64,000 nucleotides of DNA from the NCBI GenBank assembly GCA_913062625.1, contig CAJXWP010000004.1, positions 33,398 through 97,397 of the forward strand, in the 5' to 3' direction. The translations under genes were made by a program, and so were the position numbers. The first letter of the stretch is position 1; each line of letters starts with the position of its first letter. Origin of the DNA: an uncultured Haliea sp. GTDB lineage: Bacteria > Pseudomonadota > Gammaproteobacteria > Pseudomonadales > Halieaceae. The notes under the pieces are model-generated. The model was not told the origin of the DNA. It did not search any database and saw only the letters and a program-made list of their open reading frames with translations. Shown piece by piece: positions 52,917 through 62,761 of this stretch.

Positions 52917-55146
52917 GTGGACGAGACGCGGCTTTATTAGTGCTGGCGTTATCGCCGGTGGGGGATTGATTGTTGGTGTTGCGATTCGCCCGGGCAATCG
53001 CGCCAGCGAACTGTCCAAACACGTCACAGATGACGATGAAACTCTCCTTCATACCTGGGTAAAGCTCGATAGTAATAATGTGGTTACCGCTATTGTTCCG
53101 CATTCGGAAATGGGCCAAGGCGTTGGCACAGCACTGGCACAAATGCTTGCTGACGAGCTTGATGCCGACTGGAGTCTGGTCAAGTTCGAGGAAGCACCCG
53201 CCATTAGCGAGTTTGCCAATTATCCGATGGCTAAAGGCATGCTGCTTGCCGGCGCAGACCTACCGGACTTTGTGGTTCCTACTGTCGATGGTGTTCTTAT
53301 TCTTAGCGCCCAGGCGCTTGATCTGCAGATTACCGGTGGCAGTGCCAGTGTGCGCGCCACGGGACACTACGGTATGCGCGTCGCGGGTGCTGCCGTCAAG
53401 GAGATGCTGCGTATCGCGGCGGCGCAAGCCTGGCACGTTCCAGTGGATCAAGTGGTCGCACGTGATAGTCAGCTGATTCATGAAGAGACGGGTCGAAGTG
53501 AACCCTATTCGGCATTTGCGGCGGCGGCCGCCAAGATGACGCCTCCCGCATCGCCCGCATTGAAGAGGCCCGATGAGTTTAAGATCATGGGGCGCGATGT
53601 TCAACGGCATGACCTTCCTAGTAAAGTCGATGGCACTGCTATCTTTGCCCTCGATGTAAGGATGCCCAATATGCTGTATGCCACAGTGAGGCGTGCACCC
53701 ACTTTTAGCGGTGGTGTGGAAAATATTGATGACACTGTGACGCGCTCGATAGAGGGCGTTGTGGACGTGGTTCAGCTTCCGCCTGCTGAAGTCAACGCAT
53801 TGGTTGGAGGCTTCTCCTCTGCGGAATCGGTCGCTGTTGTTGCCGAGGGCTACTGGCAGGCAAAAAAAGGCATGGACGCGCTGAATATTCAGTGGCGCGC
53901 TACCGAGAATGATGCGGTATCAAGCGACACGATCTTTGCGCAATTTGAAAGAGATATTAGCGCCGGTGTCGATCGTCAATCGGACGCGTCAGAGGGCGAT
54001 TTGAACGCTTCTATGACTAATGCCGCTAAAGTGATAGACGCCGATTATCGAGTCCCCTTCCTGGCCCATACCTGCATGGAGCCTCTGAATGCTACAGCCG
54101 TAGTTGAAGACGGTTACTGCGAGATTTGGATCGGCTGTCAGAGTCCATTAGGTTTCCGGCAAGCCGTCGCAGACTCTCTGGGTTTTGAGGTTGAAAATGT
54201 GACCTTGAATAACTGCTTTATGGGTGGTGGCTTTGGCCGGAAATCGCGGGCCGACTACGCTATACAGGCTGCGCAGCTAGCGGCTAAGGTGGGGCGCCCG
54301 GTGCAGCTAATTTGGTCACGTGAAGAGGATGTTCGCCAAGACTTTTACCGCCCAGCTGTGCAGAGCCGCTTTCGCGGAGCACTTGATGAGGTCGGCAATC
54401 TCACGGCATGGGAAAACACCTATGCGGGAAAAATGGAACCTGCGGAAGCACCTCTCATCCCTTACACCGTTGCTGCTAAAGAAATTGGTTATGTTGCGAG
54501 TCCAACCCATGTGCCTTTAGGCGCATGGCGGAGTGTGGATCATTCCCAACATGGGTTTTTTACCGAGTCATTTATAGACGAAGTAGCGGTCGCCGCTGGT
54601 CAGGACTCATATGAGTACCGCGCTGCACGGCTTAAACATTTACCGCGGCAACTCGCTGTTTTAAGAAAAGCCGCCACCGAGGCTCAATGGGATATACCAC
54701 TTGCGCCGGGGCGTGGGCGAGGCATTGCACTGCAGGAGTGTTTTGGCTCCATCGTTGCAGAGGTTGTTGAAGTGACAGTAAATGATGATAATTTATCTGT
54801 TGACCGGGTAGTGGCTGTCATTGATGCGGGATACGCGGTTTCGCCTGATGGAATGAAGGCGCAAATTGAATCGGGTATTATTTATGGTCTAAGCGCTGCT
54901 CTATATGGCGAAATTACCATTCAGGACGGAGCGGTGGTGCAGAGTAATTTTCATGACTACCCGTCGGTAAGAATGTCTAAGGCGCCTGCCATTGAGACGC
55001 ATATTATTAACAGCGGTGAAGCCATGGGTGGAGCGGGAGAGCCTGGCACACCGCCGATTGCCCCAGCACTGGCTAACGCTATTTTTAATGCCACCGGCAA
55101 GCGCATACGTCAGCTGCCGATAAAGAACTCTGTGCTTAATGTCTAA
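52909..55146 (+). CDS. Molybdopterin-binding subunit of a molybdenum hydroxylase (IorB-like)
   Basis: Catalytic subunit of 745 aa. A Tat signal ([18 protein letters not shown]) indicates export of the folded complex to the periplasm. Cofactor-contact segments are [20 protein letters not shown] and [17 protein letters not shown]. The catalytic glutamate is in [10 protein letters not shown] near the C-terminus. It starts within the IorA-like gene (8-bp overlap). The substrate is an N-heterocycle or an aldehyde in known relatives and is not determined here. Forms an operon with xdhC and mocA. Confidence 0.92.
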   Translation: MGKWTRRGFISAGVIAGGGLIVGVAIRPGNRASELSKHVTDDDETLLHTWVKLDSNNVVTAIVPHSEMGQGVGTALAQMLADELDADWSLVKFEEAPAISEFANYPMAKGMLLAGADLPDFVVPTVDGVLILSAQALDLQITGGSASVRATGHYGMRVAGAAVKEMLRIAAAQAWHVPVDQVVARDSQLIHEETGRSEPYSAFAAAAAKMTPPASPALKRPDEFKIMGRDVQRHDLPSKVDGTAIFALDVRMPNMLYATVRRAPTFSGGVENIDDTVTRSIEGVVDVVQLPPAEVNALVGGFSSAESVAVVAEGYWQAKKGMDALNIQWRATENDAVSSDTIFAQFERDISAGVDRQSDASEGDLNASMTNAAKVIDADYRVPFLAHTCMEPLNATAVVEDGYCEIWIGCQSPLGFRQAVADSLGFEVENVTLNNCFMGGGFGRKSRADYAIQAAQLAAKVGRPVQLIWSREEDVRQDFYRPAVQSRFRGALDEVGNLTAWENTYAGKMEPAEAPLIPYTVAAKEIGYVASPTHVPLGAWRSVDHSQHGFFTESFIDEVAVAAGQDSYEYRAARLKHLPRQLAVLRKAATEAQWDIPLAPGRGRGIALQECFGSIVAEVVEVTVNDDNLSVDRVVAVIDAGYAVSPDGMKAQIESGIIYGLSAALYGEITIQDGAVVQSNFHDYPSVRMSKAPAIETHIINSGEAMGGAGEPGTPPIAPALANAIFNATGKRIRQLPIKNSVLNV

Positions 55147-55521
55147 CAGAAAGCTGAGTTAGACTATAACGTTGTTTGGTCAATGAAGAGCGCAGAAGTC
55201 CTTAATAACATCCTTGGCTGTATGTGTGACTGCTAAGGTTTAGCGGGCGTCGCGTCCGAGCTCAATGCCACTGCTCCTTCAGCGTTAGCAGCAGATACCG
55301 TGTTCGAGAACTGATACCCACGCGAAATAATAATTAGCGTCAACGGACAGCGCGGGTGCTGCGGGCTTGAGTGTTTGTTGTTTGCAGCGTTTGGTTGCCA
55401 GTGGTTGGACAAGAGTAGGGCAAAGTGCTGGCCAGAGGTGTTGGCATTCTAACGGACGGGAATTCTAACAATCCCTAGTGTATTCTAACGACACGGAAGC
55501 TTATGAAAGCGAGACGGTGTA
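55147..55521. other. Intergenic region
   Basis: About 375 bp after the hydroxylase operon. No gene, hairpin with a T-run, or repeat is evident. Confidence 0.35.
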
Positions 55522-55635
55522 ATGAATAAATACCTAAAGTTCGCAGCACAGCTGTTAGCGGTAATAGTACTAATTATTTTTCTTATATATTTAGTCGGTT
55601 TTATTGGAGTAGCACTATGGGGCCTGTCTGATTAG
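55522..55635 (+). CDS. 37-residue single-span membrane peptide (candidate)
   Basis: ATG 55522 to TAG 55633 encodes a 37-aa peptide that opens MNKYLKFAAQ, contains one very hydrophobic span (LLAVIVLIIFLIYLVGFIG) and ends LWGLSD. Lys residues precede the span and an Asp ends the peptide, a sensible membrane topology. It is too short for most gene callers. The ribosome site is weak (GAGACGG). Small proteins of this shape include transporter subunits and type I toxins. I do not recognise a family. Confidence 0.4.
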   Translation: MNKYLKFAAQLLAVIVLIIFLIYLVGFIGVALWGLSD

Positions 55636-55835
55636 GCGAAAAGTGCCGTAGGCGATTCTTAAATTTAGGCTGGCTGAGGCTGCGCCATATCTGAAGCCAC
55701 TCATGTTATGTGCACAATAAAATGATAGCAGAGGGCCTGGCGTCGAGCCTAGTCCCCTCCGAACATTTTACATTTCTTTAAAGGCAAGCTTCTCACTGCT
55801 TACACGGACTTTTTACGGGCGCTTTCTTATGCCCA

Positions 55836-56460
55836 CTAGCGGAACGCGCCGCGCACCATACAAGAATACTGTTTGCCATTAGTGAGGCTATCTGCCGTGA
55901 TAGGTAAATTGGCGCTATTGGCTTTAACTTGTTCCGTTAGCTTGATACCCGAAGAGTTAAGAAGACCCTCGCGCATGAAGGGGCCTACGTCGACGTCTTC
56001 TGCAGTCAGCGTCCAATGGCCATTCATACTTTCTTGTGCTATCAAAGACAAGCTGTCTACCGAGTTAAAGGTGGTTGGGAAAGTACCCACAAGATTGTCC
56101 TTGGCACTGCTCTCGCGATTCGACAATGTCAGTACTGTGCCTGCAGGCGAAGTCAATGTAATGACAAGGTCGGTGGGACCGCTGTGAGTGATGGCGATAT
56201 CCACCTCTATTAATGCAGCCGTCGATGTGGGGCCATAGTCACTAACGGTTAGCGTTTTTTGAACAAGGCTGTTGTCTAGCAGCGGGGTATTGGGTGCTTC
56301 GTTAAGGTTGACATTGGAGCCAGTGCAAGCGGCTTCGTAGCCCGTAATGAGTCATAACGCGCTTGTGGTGGTTGGGGGGGGAAGCCAAAGAAATGTTTTC
56401 GTTCCCTCCAGTGGCGGTGTTGATGACTGGCTGGCTCGGGCCTGTTGTCCCTGATATCCT
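55836..56460 (-). pseudogene. Remnant of a secreted protein with P-domain and FN3-like sequence
   Basis: The minus-strand frame ending at TAG 55836 encodes a P/Homo B (proprotein convertase) domain: SLVQKTLTVSDYGPTSTA, VDIAITHSGPTDLVITLTSP, ESMNGHWTLTAEDVDVG. It is preceded by ITGYEAACTGSNVN and followed by PITADSLTNGKQYSCMVRG, the first and last strands of an FN3-like domain, so the P domain seems inserted in it. The frame is broken upstream by a TGA near 56350 and a shift in a C8 run near 56390; a shifted frame reads SGTTGPSQPVINTATGG. The N-terminal part, perhaps a protease, is absent. Confidence 0.6.
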
Positions 56461-56495
56461 TACTGAAATAGACACTTATGAGTGATTAAATCGCA

Positions 56496-58226
56496 ATGCA
56501 AAAGTCAGTGAAGAGTTTCACCCTTATTGTTTTAAAAATAATGCTGCTTCTAGTGTTTTATTGCATACCGCTAACCGTTGCATCTGATGAGGGTGAGGTT
56601 GAGGTGGCTGTCGATGCGAATCTCGATTCAGAGAAAGAAGCTTTGCGATCGCAGCTTGCAGCGCTTGATCGGGATATACGCGTCCTGCGACGGCTCAGTG
56701 GACAAGTTGATGACTTACCTAGGCAGGATCGGGAGGCTGTGTTATTTCGATTGGATGAGCGCAGTTTTAAAGTGTTTCAGGCGTTAGATCAGATAATTCG
56801 GCTGACAGCACAGTTGTCGGCGGAAGATACACAGCGCCTTGAAATCGAGGGGCGTTTGCGTGAAGATCTTGCAGACGTCAGTCACAGCACATTTACACGT
56901 ATTGCATCACTGGATAAGCGTATTGCCGAGTTTAAAAGTGAGCTTGAGTCTTTTAATGGCGGCCAGCTAATTGCCAGAAAAGCCTATGTCAGCAGTCTGG
57001 AGTTGTTGCGTATTCAATACTATGAGGAGCAGGTCAATATCATCGAGGGGCGAAAGTCGCTGGATATGTCGACTGATGCGATGCAGCAACGTGTGCAAGG
57101 CCTGCTAAACTTATATGCTGAGACGCTGGTCGGTAAGATTCAGTTTGCAGGTTCGGCTTTAAAGCAAATGCGGCATAGCTTAGAAAGCGAGCCGGAGAAT
57201 TCAGATCTTGATGCCACTATCAAAAATTTCTCAAATCTTCATGAGCAGTATTTGCAACGTCTGAAGATTGTATCCGACTTGCTACAGCGGCTGGCACTGG
57301 ATAATAGTGCTTATACCAGCGTTCTGTTTCAACAGGGGAAGGGCTTTTCAGTTAGTGATTTTAAGGGGCCGGCGTTTCAGGGTTTTTTACGAGATAGCTG
57401 GCGCACGCTTCAAAAATCCATGGTAAAAAACTCCCCCGATATCGTCTTTCGATTACTGATGTTCATTCTTGTGATATTTATTTTTCGCGTTCTGTCTCGG
57501 CTTGCGCGGCGTGCCACAGTAGCGGCTTGTGAGCGCTCCAGTGCCGATTTGTCGTTACTACTGAAAAATACGTTGGCCTCTGTTTCCAGTGGCACGGTGA
57601 TGGTGGTGGGGCTGCTAATGGCATTGTCACAGATTGGGATTTCGCTGGGGCCTATGCTGGCCGGTCTGGGTGTGGCGGGTTTTGTTGTCGGCTTCGCGCT
57701 GCAGGACACTCTGAGTAACTTCGCTGCCGGTGGCATGATACTCATATATAGGCCCTATGATGTAGACGATTTTGTAGAGGTAACCGGAGCCTCTGGGCTT
57801 GTAAAAAAAATGAATTTAGTTTCAACCACTATCACGACGTTTGATAATCAAACCTTGATTGTTCCCAACAGTAAAATATGGGGTGATGTTATCAAAAACG
57901 TTACTGCTGAAAAAGTTCGTCGGGTCGATCTGGAATTTGGTATTGGCTATGGCGACGACATCGAACATGCCGAGCGGGTACTGGCTGACGTTGTCGGTGG
58001 ACATGACATGGTGTTAAAAAGTCCTGAGGCGACTATCAGGCTGCACTCGCTAGGGGACTCGTCAGTCAATTTTATAGTTCGGCCATGGGCTAAAACTGGA
58101 GATTATTGGAAAGTGCATTCGGACCTCACCCGTGAGATTAAAATGCGCTTTGATAAAGAGGGGATCTCTATTCCTTTTCCTCAGCGAGACGTACATTTAT
58201 ACAGCGAAGGCGGGGCGACAAGTTAA
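56496..58226 (+). CDS. MscS-family mechanosensitive channel
   Basis: Protein of 576 aa. A signal peptide (SFTLIVLKIMLLLVFYCI) is followed by a ~270-residue periplasmic, coiled-coil-rich domain, two or three membrane helices, then the MscS pore and beta domain: ALQDTLSNFAAGGMILIYRP, DDFVEVTGASGLVKKMNLVS, NQTLIVPNSKIWG. The pore helix GLGVAGFVVGFALQD is Gly/Ala-rich as expected. It probably releases osmolytes on hypo-osmotic shock. The long periplasmic part resembles the MscK/YbdG-type extended families. Confidence 0.9.
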   Translation: MQKSVKSFTLIVLKIMLLLVFYCIPLTVASDEGEVEVAVDANLDSEKEALRSQLAALDRDIRVLRRLSGQVDDLPRQDREAVLFRLDERSFKVFQALDQIIRLTAQLSAEDTQRLEIEGRLREDLADVSHSTFTRIASLDKRIAEFKSELESFNGGQLIARKAYVSSLELLRIQYYEEQVNIIEGRKSLDMSTDAMQQRVQGLLNLYAETLVGKIQFAGSALKQMRHSLESEPENSDLDATIKNFSNLHEQYLQRLKIVSDLLQRLALDNSAYTSVLFQQGKGFSVSDFKGPAFQGFLRDSWRTLQKSMVKNSPDIVFRLLMFILVIFIFRVLSRLARRATVAACERSSADLSLLLKNTLASVSSGTVMVVGLLMALSQIGISLGPMLAGLGVAGFVVGFALQDTLSNFAAGGMILIYRPYDVDDFVEVTGASGLVKKMNLVSTTITTFDNQTLIVPNSKIWGDVIKNVTAEKVRRVDLEFGIGYGDDIEHAERVLADVVGGHDMVLKSPEATIRLHSLGDSSVNFIVRPWAKTGDYWKVHSDLTREIKMRFDKEGISIPFPQRDVHLYSEGGATS

Positions 58227-58261
58227 TGGCTTGAAGCTGTTATACCCAGCCGGACAAAGCG

Positions 58262-58921
58262 TTAAAAACTCAGATTGTGGGCGATGTGAGGCGTGACAAA
58301 CTCGATGGGATCAAAGTGATCAAATTCACTGAGCAAGAACGGTATGAGGTTTAACTCTAGCAGGCACTGACTAAGGCTGCGACCCTGAGGCGCTGGGTTT
58401 TGAGGCGTTAATATGTCTTTTATCTTTGCAAGACGTTTTTCAACAGCTGCAACTGAGCAACAGTGTTTCTGTGCTATCAGTTTTCTGGGTGAACGCAACA
58501 CAAAGAGATGAAGCACTGACAAGTCTTTCTTTGTTAACTGCTTTCCACCGGGTAACACAAGTACTTGTAGGTGATGGTTTAACCGCAGAGGCCAGCCATG
58601 GTAGAGATCGCTGACCTTACAGACATGCTCTACCGTTTGGAAACCCCCTTTGATTGTGGGCTTCCTGTGCGTGATGACTTGGAGCATTTCATTGGTTGGC
58701 CTCCACATCCCCGTGCTGCTTATAGGAAGTCTTTTTTTACGCACTGTGGCTTCTATTTTTTCAAGAGACGCTCTTGCAGAGGTGGATAAGCCAAGTTCGA
58801 CGGGTATGCTTGGCCACTTCATGTCTGGGTGGTAAGGCTCTAAGCCAAGGAGATCTGTCCAGTTATGGTCTACAGCGAGGTAGAAGCCATCGCGGTCTTT
58901 TTCTACTGTAGTAGTGAACAT
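58262..58921 (-). CDS. LuxR-type HTH regulator (putative)
   Basis: Protein of 219 aa. Residues in the C-terminal third (QLTKKDLSVLHLFVLRSPRK, then AAVEKRLAKIKDIL) follow the LuxR/GerE helix-turn-helix pattern with weak conservation. The N-terminal part has no motif I can name and may be a PAS-like sensor. AAGGA lies 7 nt before the ATG. It converges with the MscS gene. The target is unknown. Confidence 0.55.
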   Translation of the reverse strand: MFTTTVEKDRDGFYLAVDHNWTDLLGLEPYHPDMKWPSIPVELGLSTSARASLEKIEATVRKKRLPISSTGMWRPTNEMLQVITHRKPTIKGGFQTVEHVCKVSDLYHGWPLRLNHHLQVLVLPGGKQLTKKDLSVLHLFVLRSPRKLIAQKHCCSVAAVEKRLAKIKDILTPQNPAPQGRSLSQCLLELNLIPFLLSEFDHFDPIEFVTPHIAHNLSF

Positions 58922-59847
58922 CGTTAAATCCTTTTATCTGCAGTCCGCTCCGGCGATTCAGTGACAGCGCCTGCAAGTGGTTAGCCTCACACAGAATAAG
59001 TCTACTTCCAGCGTTTCCCGACTAATCTGTGCTCACCTATCACAACACAACCTTACAAAAGCAGCCGATTACTGAGGCAAGAGTGCAAGTTGTGCCCCCA
59101 GATCTAGCGGCGCCACGCTCAAAGCCAAAAGGCTCAACTGCCTAAAAAATGACGCAAAACAAAAATACTACGTTGTTGTATATGATAAGTACAGGAACTC
59201 TAAGCAGGTGTTTCCGCCAGATTATCGGGTCGGCCCGGGCCGGTAACCCCTAAAGTATCGAGAAAAGATTACCGATTGTCCCCACGCTGTATCCGCATTA
59301 AAGAGGACAAAATTCATAGTCGTTCATTGTTGAGTCACTGCACCCGGCGTCTCATCCCATTGAGTTTTCAGTAGCATACTGCTAATTTTTCTTTAGCATC
59401 GCGGCTCACCCTGTGCGAGTAGGGAGAAACCCTTGGCCTCCGGCTTCAATCGTGCGCCAAGTCTGTTCAGAAGCCTACCTTCAGACAGCCGGCTGAAGGC
59501 CTCTCAGATGACCGTGCTTGAGCCGTTGACTCAAGAGATGGTAACAGTCGCTTCTGAGCCTAGTGCACTATAGGCGTGCCTGCATGGCCCTCCAGCGTCT
59601 CAGCCCGCCATGACCCCTGGGTAGGCCTTACACCACTGGCTGAGGGCCGATGTCGGTTCGTTTTGGCATAACGCATTAACGACAACGGCGGGAAAATTGG
59701 CGAGTAATGACCTCGAACAACATTTTGATGCGGCTTTTTGTATACTGTTAGCCTGATTATGTGGAGACCAAAGTCTCGAAATCAGGAGTTGTGACTTCAA
59801 TGCACCCAAATTAAATATTTTTTATTTGATAAATCAGCGGCCTCTAA
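58922..59847. other. Long gap without a supported gene
   Basis: About 925 bp between the divergent LuxR-like and TetR genes. A palindrome CAGCCGGCTG (near 59490) sits in a larger imperfect hairpin. Several short frames exist in both directions, none with a credible start or family. It may hold a decayed gene or an undetected RNA. Confidence 0.4.
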
Positions 59848-60450
59848 ATGTCGAATGAACAGTTTAATGCACTGCACTATAGTGATCCGATGGTGGCAAG
59901 GATTCTGGATGCCGGGGAGCAGTGTATTCACCGTTTCGGCATACGTCGTACGTCGATGGGCGAGGTCGCTAGGGTGGGGAAATTGTCCCGTGGCTCGATT
60001 TACAAGCACTTTAATGACAAGGAAGCCCTGGTTGAAGGCATCATCCGGCGGCATCAGGAGCTCTTTCTTAACCGGACAGAGGGGCGGCTTGAAAAGGAGG
60101 TAACATTGGTCGACAAATTGACTCAGTCAGTGTTATCTGGGCGCAAAGACATGCAGGAGGGGATATTCGCGGCGCTGGCCGAAATCGAGCCGGAGACCGT
60201 AGCGATGATGTTCCTCGATCCACGGTTTTACGAGCGGAGTTTGTCTTTCTGGCCGCCGCACGTGCGGATGGCGCAGGAGGCCGGAGAGATTAGTGCGGCC
60301 CTCGATGTCGGTATTGCAACGGACCTGATTATGCGCCTGGTCGTGTCGCTCGTCATGTTTCCCCGGATGGGCGCTAGATTACACACCCGTCGTGCCCTGC
60401 GAGACTATCTGCAGCAAATCATTAGCCAGGGTTTAGGCGCGGCTCTCTAG
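59848..60450 (+). CDS. TetR-family transcriptional regulator
   Basis: Regulator of 200 aa. The N-terminal DNA-binding domain is typical: ILDAGEQCIHRFGIRRTSMG, then EVARVGKLSRGSIYKHFNDK with the YKHF signature. The C-terminal ligand-binding part is divergent, so the inducer is unknown. No structural gene is adjacent on either side within 450 bp, so it may regulate itself or a distant gene. Confidence 0.9.
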   Translation: MSNEQFNALHYSDPMVARILDAGEQCIHRFGIRRTSMGEVARVGKLSRGSIYKHFNDKEALVEGIIRRHQELFLNRTEGRLEKEVTLVDKLTQSVLSGRKDMQEGIFAALAEIEPETVAMMFLDPRFYERSLSFWPPHVRMAQEAGEISAALDVGIATDLIMRLVVSLVMFPRMGARLHTRRALRDYLQQIISQGLGAAL

Positions 60451-60900
60451 CGTGAATCTGCGGGGTTGTTGGTTTCTTACTCGACAGATTTTGTAGGCGT
60501 CCTCGTCGTTATCATTTTTCCACAGATTCTGTGGATAACTCCGTGAATAAATTGTTTAGGCAGCGCTTAAATGCTGTAATACTCGCTTTTTTGTAAATTG
60601 GTCAAAAACTGTACAATAAAACATTACTTCATAAATAACAATAAGTTAAGAGTTTATCTTGAGTGTTTAAGTGTAAACAAAAAGCTAACTCCGTGAAACA
60701 GTCCTATACACCCTGGTGTGTGTATAACATTTTATGCCGCTACCAGAGGTAACCTTTACCGTTGTTACAGACACATCAAAGAGCGTTATCTGAGGCACCG
60801 CTTCTGCAGGTGTTTCCAGAACCACTAAATAGGAAGCATATCTGTATTCGTCAAGTTTTTTTGCGTGTGTTACCAGCGGGTTACCGTAACGTAGATAAAC
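60451..60900. other. AT-rich gap with DnaA-box pair
   Basis: About 450 bp between the TetR gene and the 3' end of queD, clearly AT-rich in its middle. It contains the inverted DnaA-box pair at 60516-60538 and a TATACAC ... GTGTATA hairpin near 60706. No gene is supported. Confidence 0.4.
60508..60539. promoter_or_regulatory. Inverted pair of DnaA-box-like sites
   Basis: TGTGGATAA (60530-60538) is a perfect DnaA box on the minus strand (TTATCCACA), and TTTTCCACA (60516-60524) is a near-match on the plus strand. They form the dyad CCACAG-ATT-CTGTGG, with an outer GTTATC ... GATAAC. AT-rich sequence follows for about 120 bp. Confidence 0.5.
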
Positions 60901-61269
60901 TCACTCGCCACGGTAAATACATCCGCTGGTGCAGGTCTCTCTAATGTCCACCTGGCTCAATAAAGGGACTTGCGGTTTTAAGTTTTTCCAGATCCAGCGC
61001 GCGATATTTTCACTGGTCGGATTTTCCAGCCCCGGGACGTCGTTGAGGTAGTGGTGGTCAAGCAATTCATAGAAAGGTTTGAAGCTGTCCTTAAGTTCGG
61101 CGAAGTCCATCACCCACCCTGCAGGTTCAGGTGAATCTCCCGTTACTGTGAGACGGACATGGAACGAATGCCCGTGCAGACGTGCGCACTTATGTCCCTC
61201 CGGCACATTGGGCAGGCGATGTGCGGCCTCAAAGTGAAACTCTTTATAAATGTCCATGTCCATGTCCAT
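60901..61269 (-). CDS. queD: 6-carboxy-tetrahydropterin synthase QueD
   Basis: Cytosolic enzyme of 122 aa in preQ0/queuosine synthesis; it converts 7,8-dihydroneopterin triphosphate to 6-carboxytetrahydropterin. Zinc is bound by histidines in FEAAHRLP and LHGHSFHV; the catalytic Cys is in [10 protein letters not shown], with the His in LLDHHYLND and Glu in IRETCTSG. Length is normal. The first codons repeat Met-Asp three times because of a hexamer repeat, so three in-frame ATGs (61269, 61263, 61257) compete as start. No other queuosine gene is adjacent. Confidence 0.92.
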   Translation of the reverse strand: MDMDMDIYKEFHFEAAHRLPNVPEGHKCARLHGHSFHVRLTVTGDSPEPAGWVMDFAELKDSFKPFYELLDHHYLNDVPGLENPTSENIARWIWKNLKPQVPLLSQVDIRETCTSGCIYRGE

Positions 61270-61274
61270 GTCTG
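61251..61274. repeat. Hexamer tandem repeat over the queD start
   Basis: Three perfect TGTCCA units and a fourth partial copy (TGTC). On the coding strand they read ATGGAC repeated. Unit changes add or remove Met-Asp without shifting the frame, so they alter only the number of start codons. Confidence 0.85.
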
Positions 61275-61462
61275 TGTACTCTGGTTGCCGTGTCGAAGTC
61301 GACTTCAGGTGGGCTTTTGCAAGCGTATCAGTAGTGGTCCAACCGCTGTATTGATTTTACTACTAATACCAATAACTTTTAAAATTTGATTATATTCGGA
61401 ATATGCCCTGCGAAGCATTGACCACTGAATTAGAATCTCTATAATGCGGTTTCTCGGATTTA

Positions 61463-61535
61463 GGGTGATTAGCTCAGCTGGGAGAGCATCTGCCTTACAA
61501 GCAGAGGGTCGGCGGTTCGATCCCGTCATCACCCA
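61463..61535 (+). tRNA. tRNA-Val (anticodon TAC)
   Basis: GGGTGAT (61463-61469) pairs with ATCACCC (61528-61534) as acceptor stem. D-arm GCTCAGCTGGGAGAGC, anticodon stem-loop TCTGC-CTTACAA-GCAGA with anticodon TAC, and T-arm with GGTTCGATCCC are all present. The 3' end after the discriminator A reads CCG, so CCA is not fully encoded. Confidence 0.95.
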
Positions 61536-61565
61536 CCGTTATTTTCGAGAGCGTTAGTCTACCGT

Positions 61566-61642
61566 GGAGCGGTAGTTCAGTTGGTTAGAATACCGGCCTG
61601 TCACGCCGGGGGTCGCGGGTTCGAGTCCCGTCCGCTCCGCCA
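61566..61642 (+). tRNA. tRNA-Asp (anticodon GTC)
   Basis: GGAGCGG (61566-61572) pairs with CCGCTCC (61632-61638). The anticodon loop CTGTCAC gives GTC. The T-arm contains GGGTTCGAGTCCC, and CCA is encoded (61640-61642). It lies 30 bp after tRNA-Val and probably shares its transcript. Confidence 0.97.
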
Positions 61643-61834
61643 TATATGGTAACTAAGTTATTGCTGTAAATATAATCTTTAATCTCGCATTTTCCGCAAC
61701 TATTAAATTAACTATCAAAATATGCATCGGTTGCTTGCAGCTTGTTGCATCGAAATCGTACCTTTTTAACTTCACCCTTTTCAAGTTGATCTGCGTATAC
61801 CGTTGCACATCTTTTGTTAGGAAACCGTTCCTAA

Positions 61835-62761
61835 ATGATTAGACATCCCTCAACGTGGTATAGAGTCTTTATAGCTTTGTTTGCTTTATCCTCTGCTACC
61901 GTGTTCGCGCAAGGAACTCGTCAGATACAGGATCAGTGGATATGGAGTGCTGCGGGTGGCGCCGTGAACCAGTTTTCGGCGGATCTAAGTGACGGGTCAG
62001 GTGATTTGAGTGTCACACGGGGCTTCCTCAGCGCCGGAGTGGGGTATGCGTGGAGTCGTGATACAAGCGCGTCAGTTTCTTTAGGGATTGGCACTACGGA
62101 TTACGACTTTTCATCTGGGACCCTAATCGACGGCCGCAAGCCCTGGGGTCGTATTCGAGAATATCGACTATCAGTACCTGTTCGCTTTTCTCCCACCGAA
62201 AAAATGAGCGTCATTGTTATTCCTAGTATTCGCACCCATGCAGAATCTGGGGCCAGCCTTCGCGATGGTCGCACAGAGGGGATGCTTGGAGGTTTCAGTT
62301 GGAAGTTTTCAGACACACTGTCTATCGGTCCGGGTTTTGGTTGGTTCTCTGATGTGGGCGACGAAAGCAACGTATTTCCTATTCTTCTGGTTGATTGGAA
62401 GATTACCGAGTCACTTAACCTTAGTACAGGGCGAGGACTGGCCGCCTCTCAAGGGCCGGGGTTATCGCTTAACTATGAGTTAGATCAAAAGTGGATGCTT
62501 GGATTGACCGCGCGATATGAAAAAACACGGTTTTCGCTTAAGAAACAACAGGATCGTAGCGCGGGAGTGGGAGAGGACTCAAGTATGCCACTATATCTTG
62601 TTGCGAGTTATAGTCCTTGGCCAATGACCAGCATGACCGCGCTGGCGGGCGTTGATATTGACGGCACACTGTCTCTGGAAGATGGTAACGGACAACGGAT
62701 TGCGAAAACAGACATAGACACGGCGATGGTATTGGGTTTCTCCTTCCAAAGCCGTTTCTGA
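61835..62761 (+). CDS. DUF6268-like outer-membrane beta-barrel protein
   Basis: Protein of 308 aa with a signal peptide ending SSATVFAQ. The mature sequence alternates amphipathic beta strands (LSAGVGYAWSRDTSASVSLG, YRLSVPVRFSPTEKMSVIVI, SLNYELDQKWMLGLTARYE) and ends VLGFSFQSRF with the terminal Phe recognised by the BAM machinery. The pattern fits the DUF6268 group of predicted barrels. Role unknown. It follows two tRNA genes. Confidence 0.75.
   Translation: MIRHPSTWYRVFIALFALSSATVFAQGTRQIQDQWIWSAAGGAVNQFSADLSDGSGDLSVTRGFLSAGVGYAWSRDTSASVSLGIGTTDYDFSSGTLIDGRKPWGRIREYRLSVPVRFSPTEKMSVIVIPSIRTHAESGASLRDGRTEGMLGGFSWKFSDTLSIGPGFGWFSDVGDESNVFPILLVDWKITESLNLSTGRGLAASQGPGLSLNYELDQKWMLGLTARYEKTRFSLKKQQDRSAGVGEDSSMPLYLVASYSPWPMTSMTALAGVDIDGTLSLEDGNGQRIAKTDIDTAMVLGFSFQSRF

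Noticed and set aside
59600..59809. 69-codon minus-strand frame in the long gap
   Set aside because: No ribosome site and no family I can name; not enough to call a gene.
60508..60600. Chromosomal replication origin
   Set aside because: Only two DnaA boxes and none of the usual origin neighbours (dnaA, dnaN, gidA, parAB) are present.
61463..61642. tRNA pair as an integration site of a mobile island
   Set aside because: No integrase and no direct repeat of a tRNA 3' end was found in the window.
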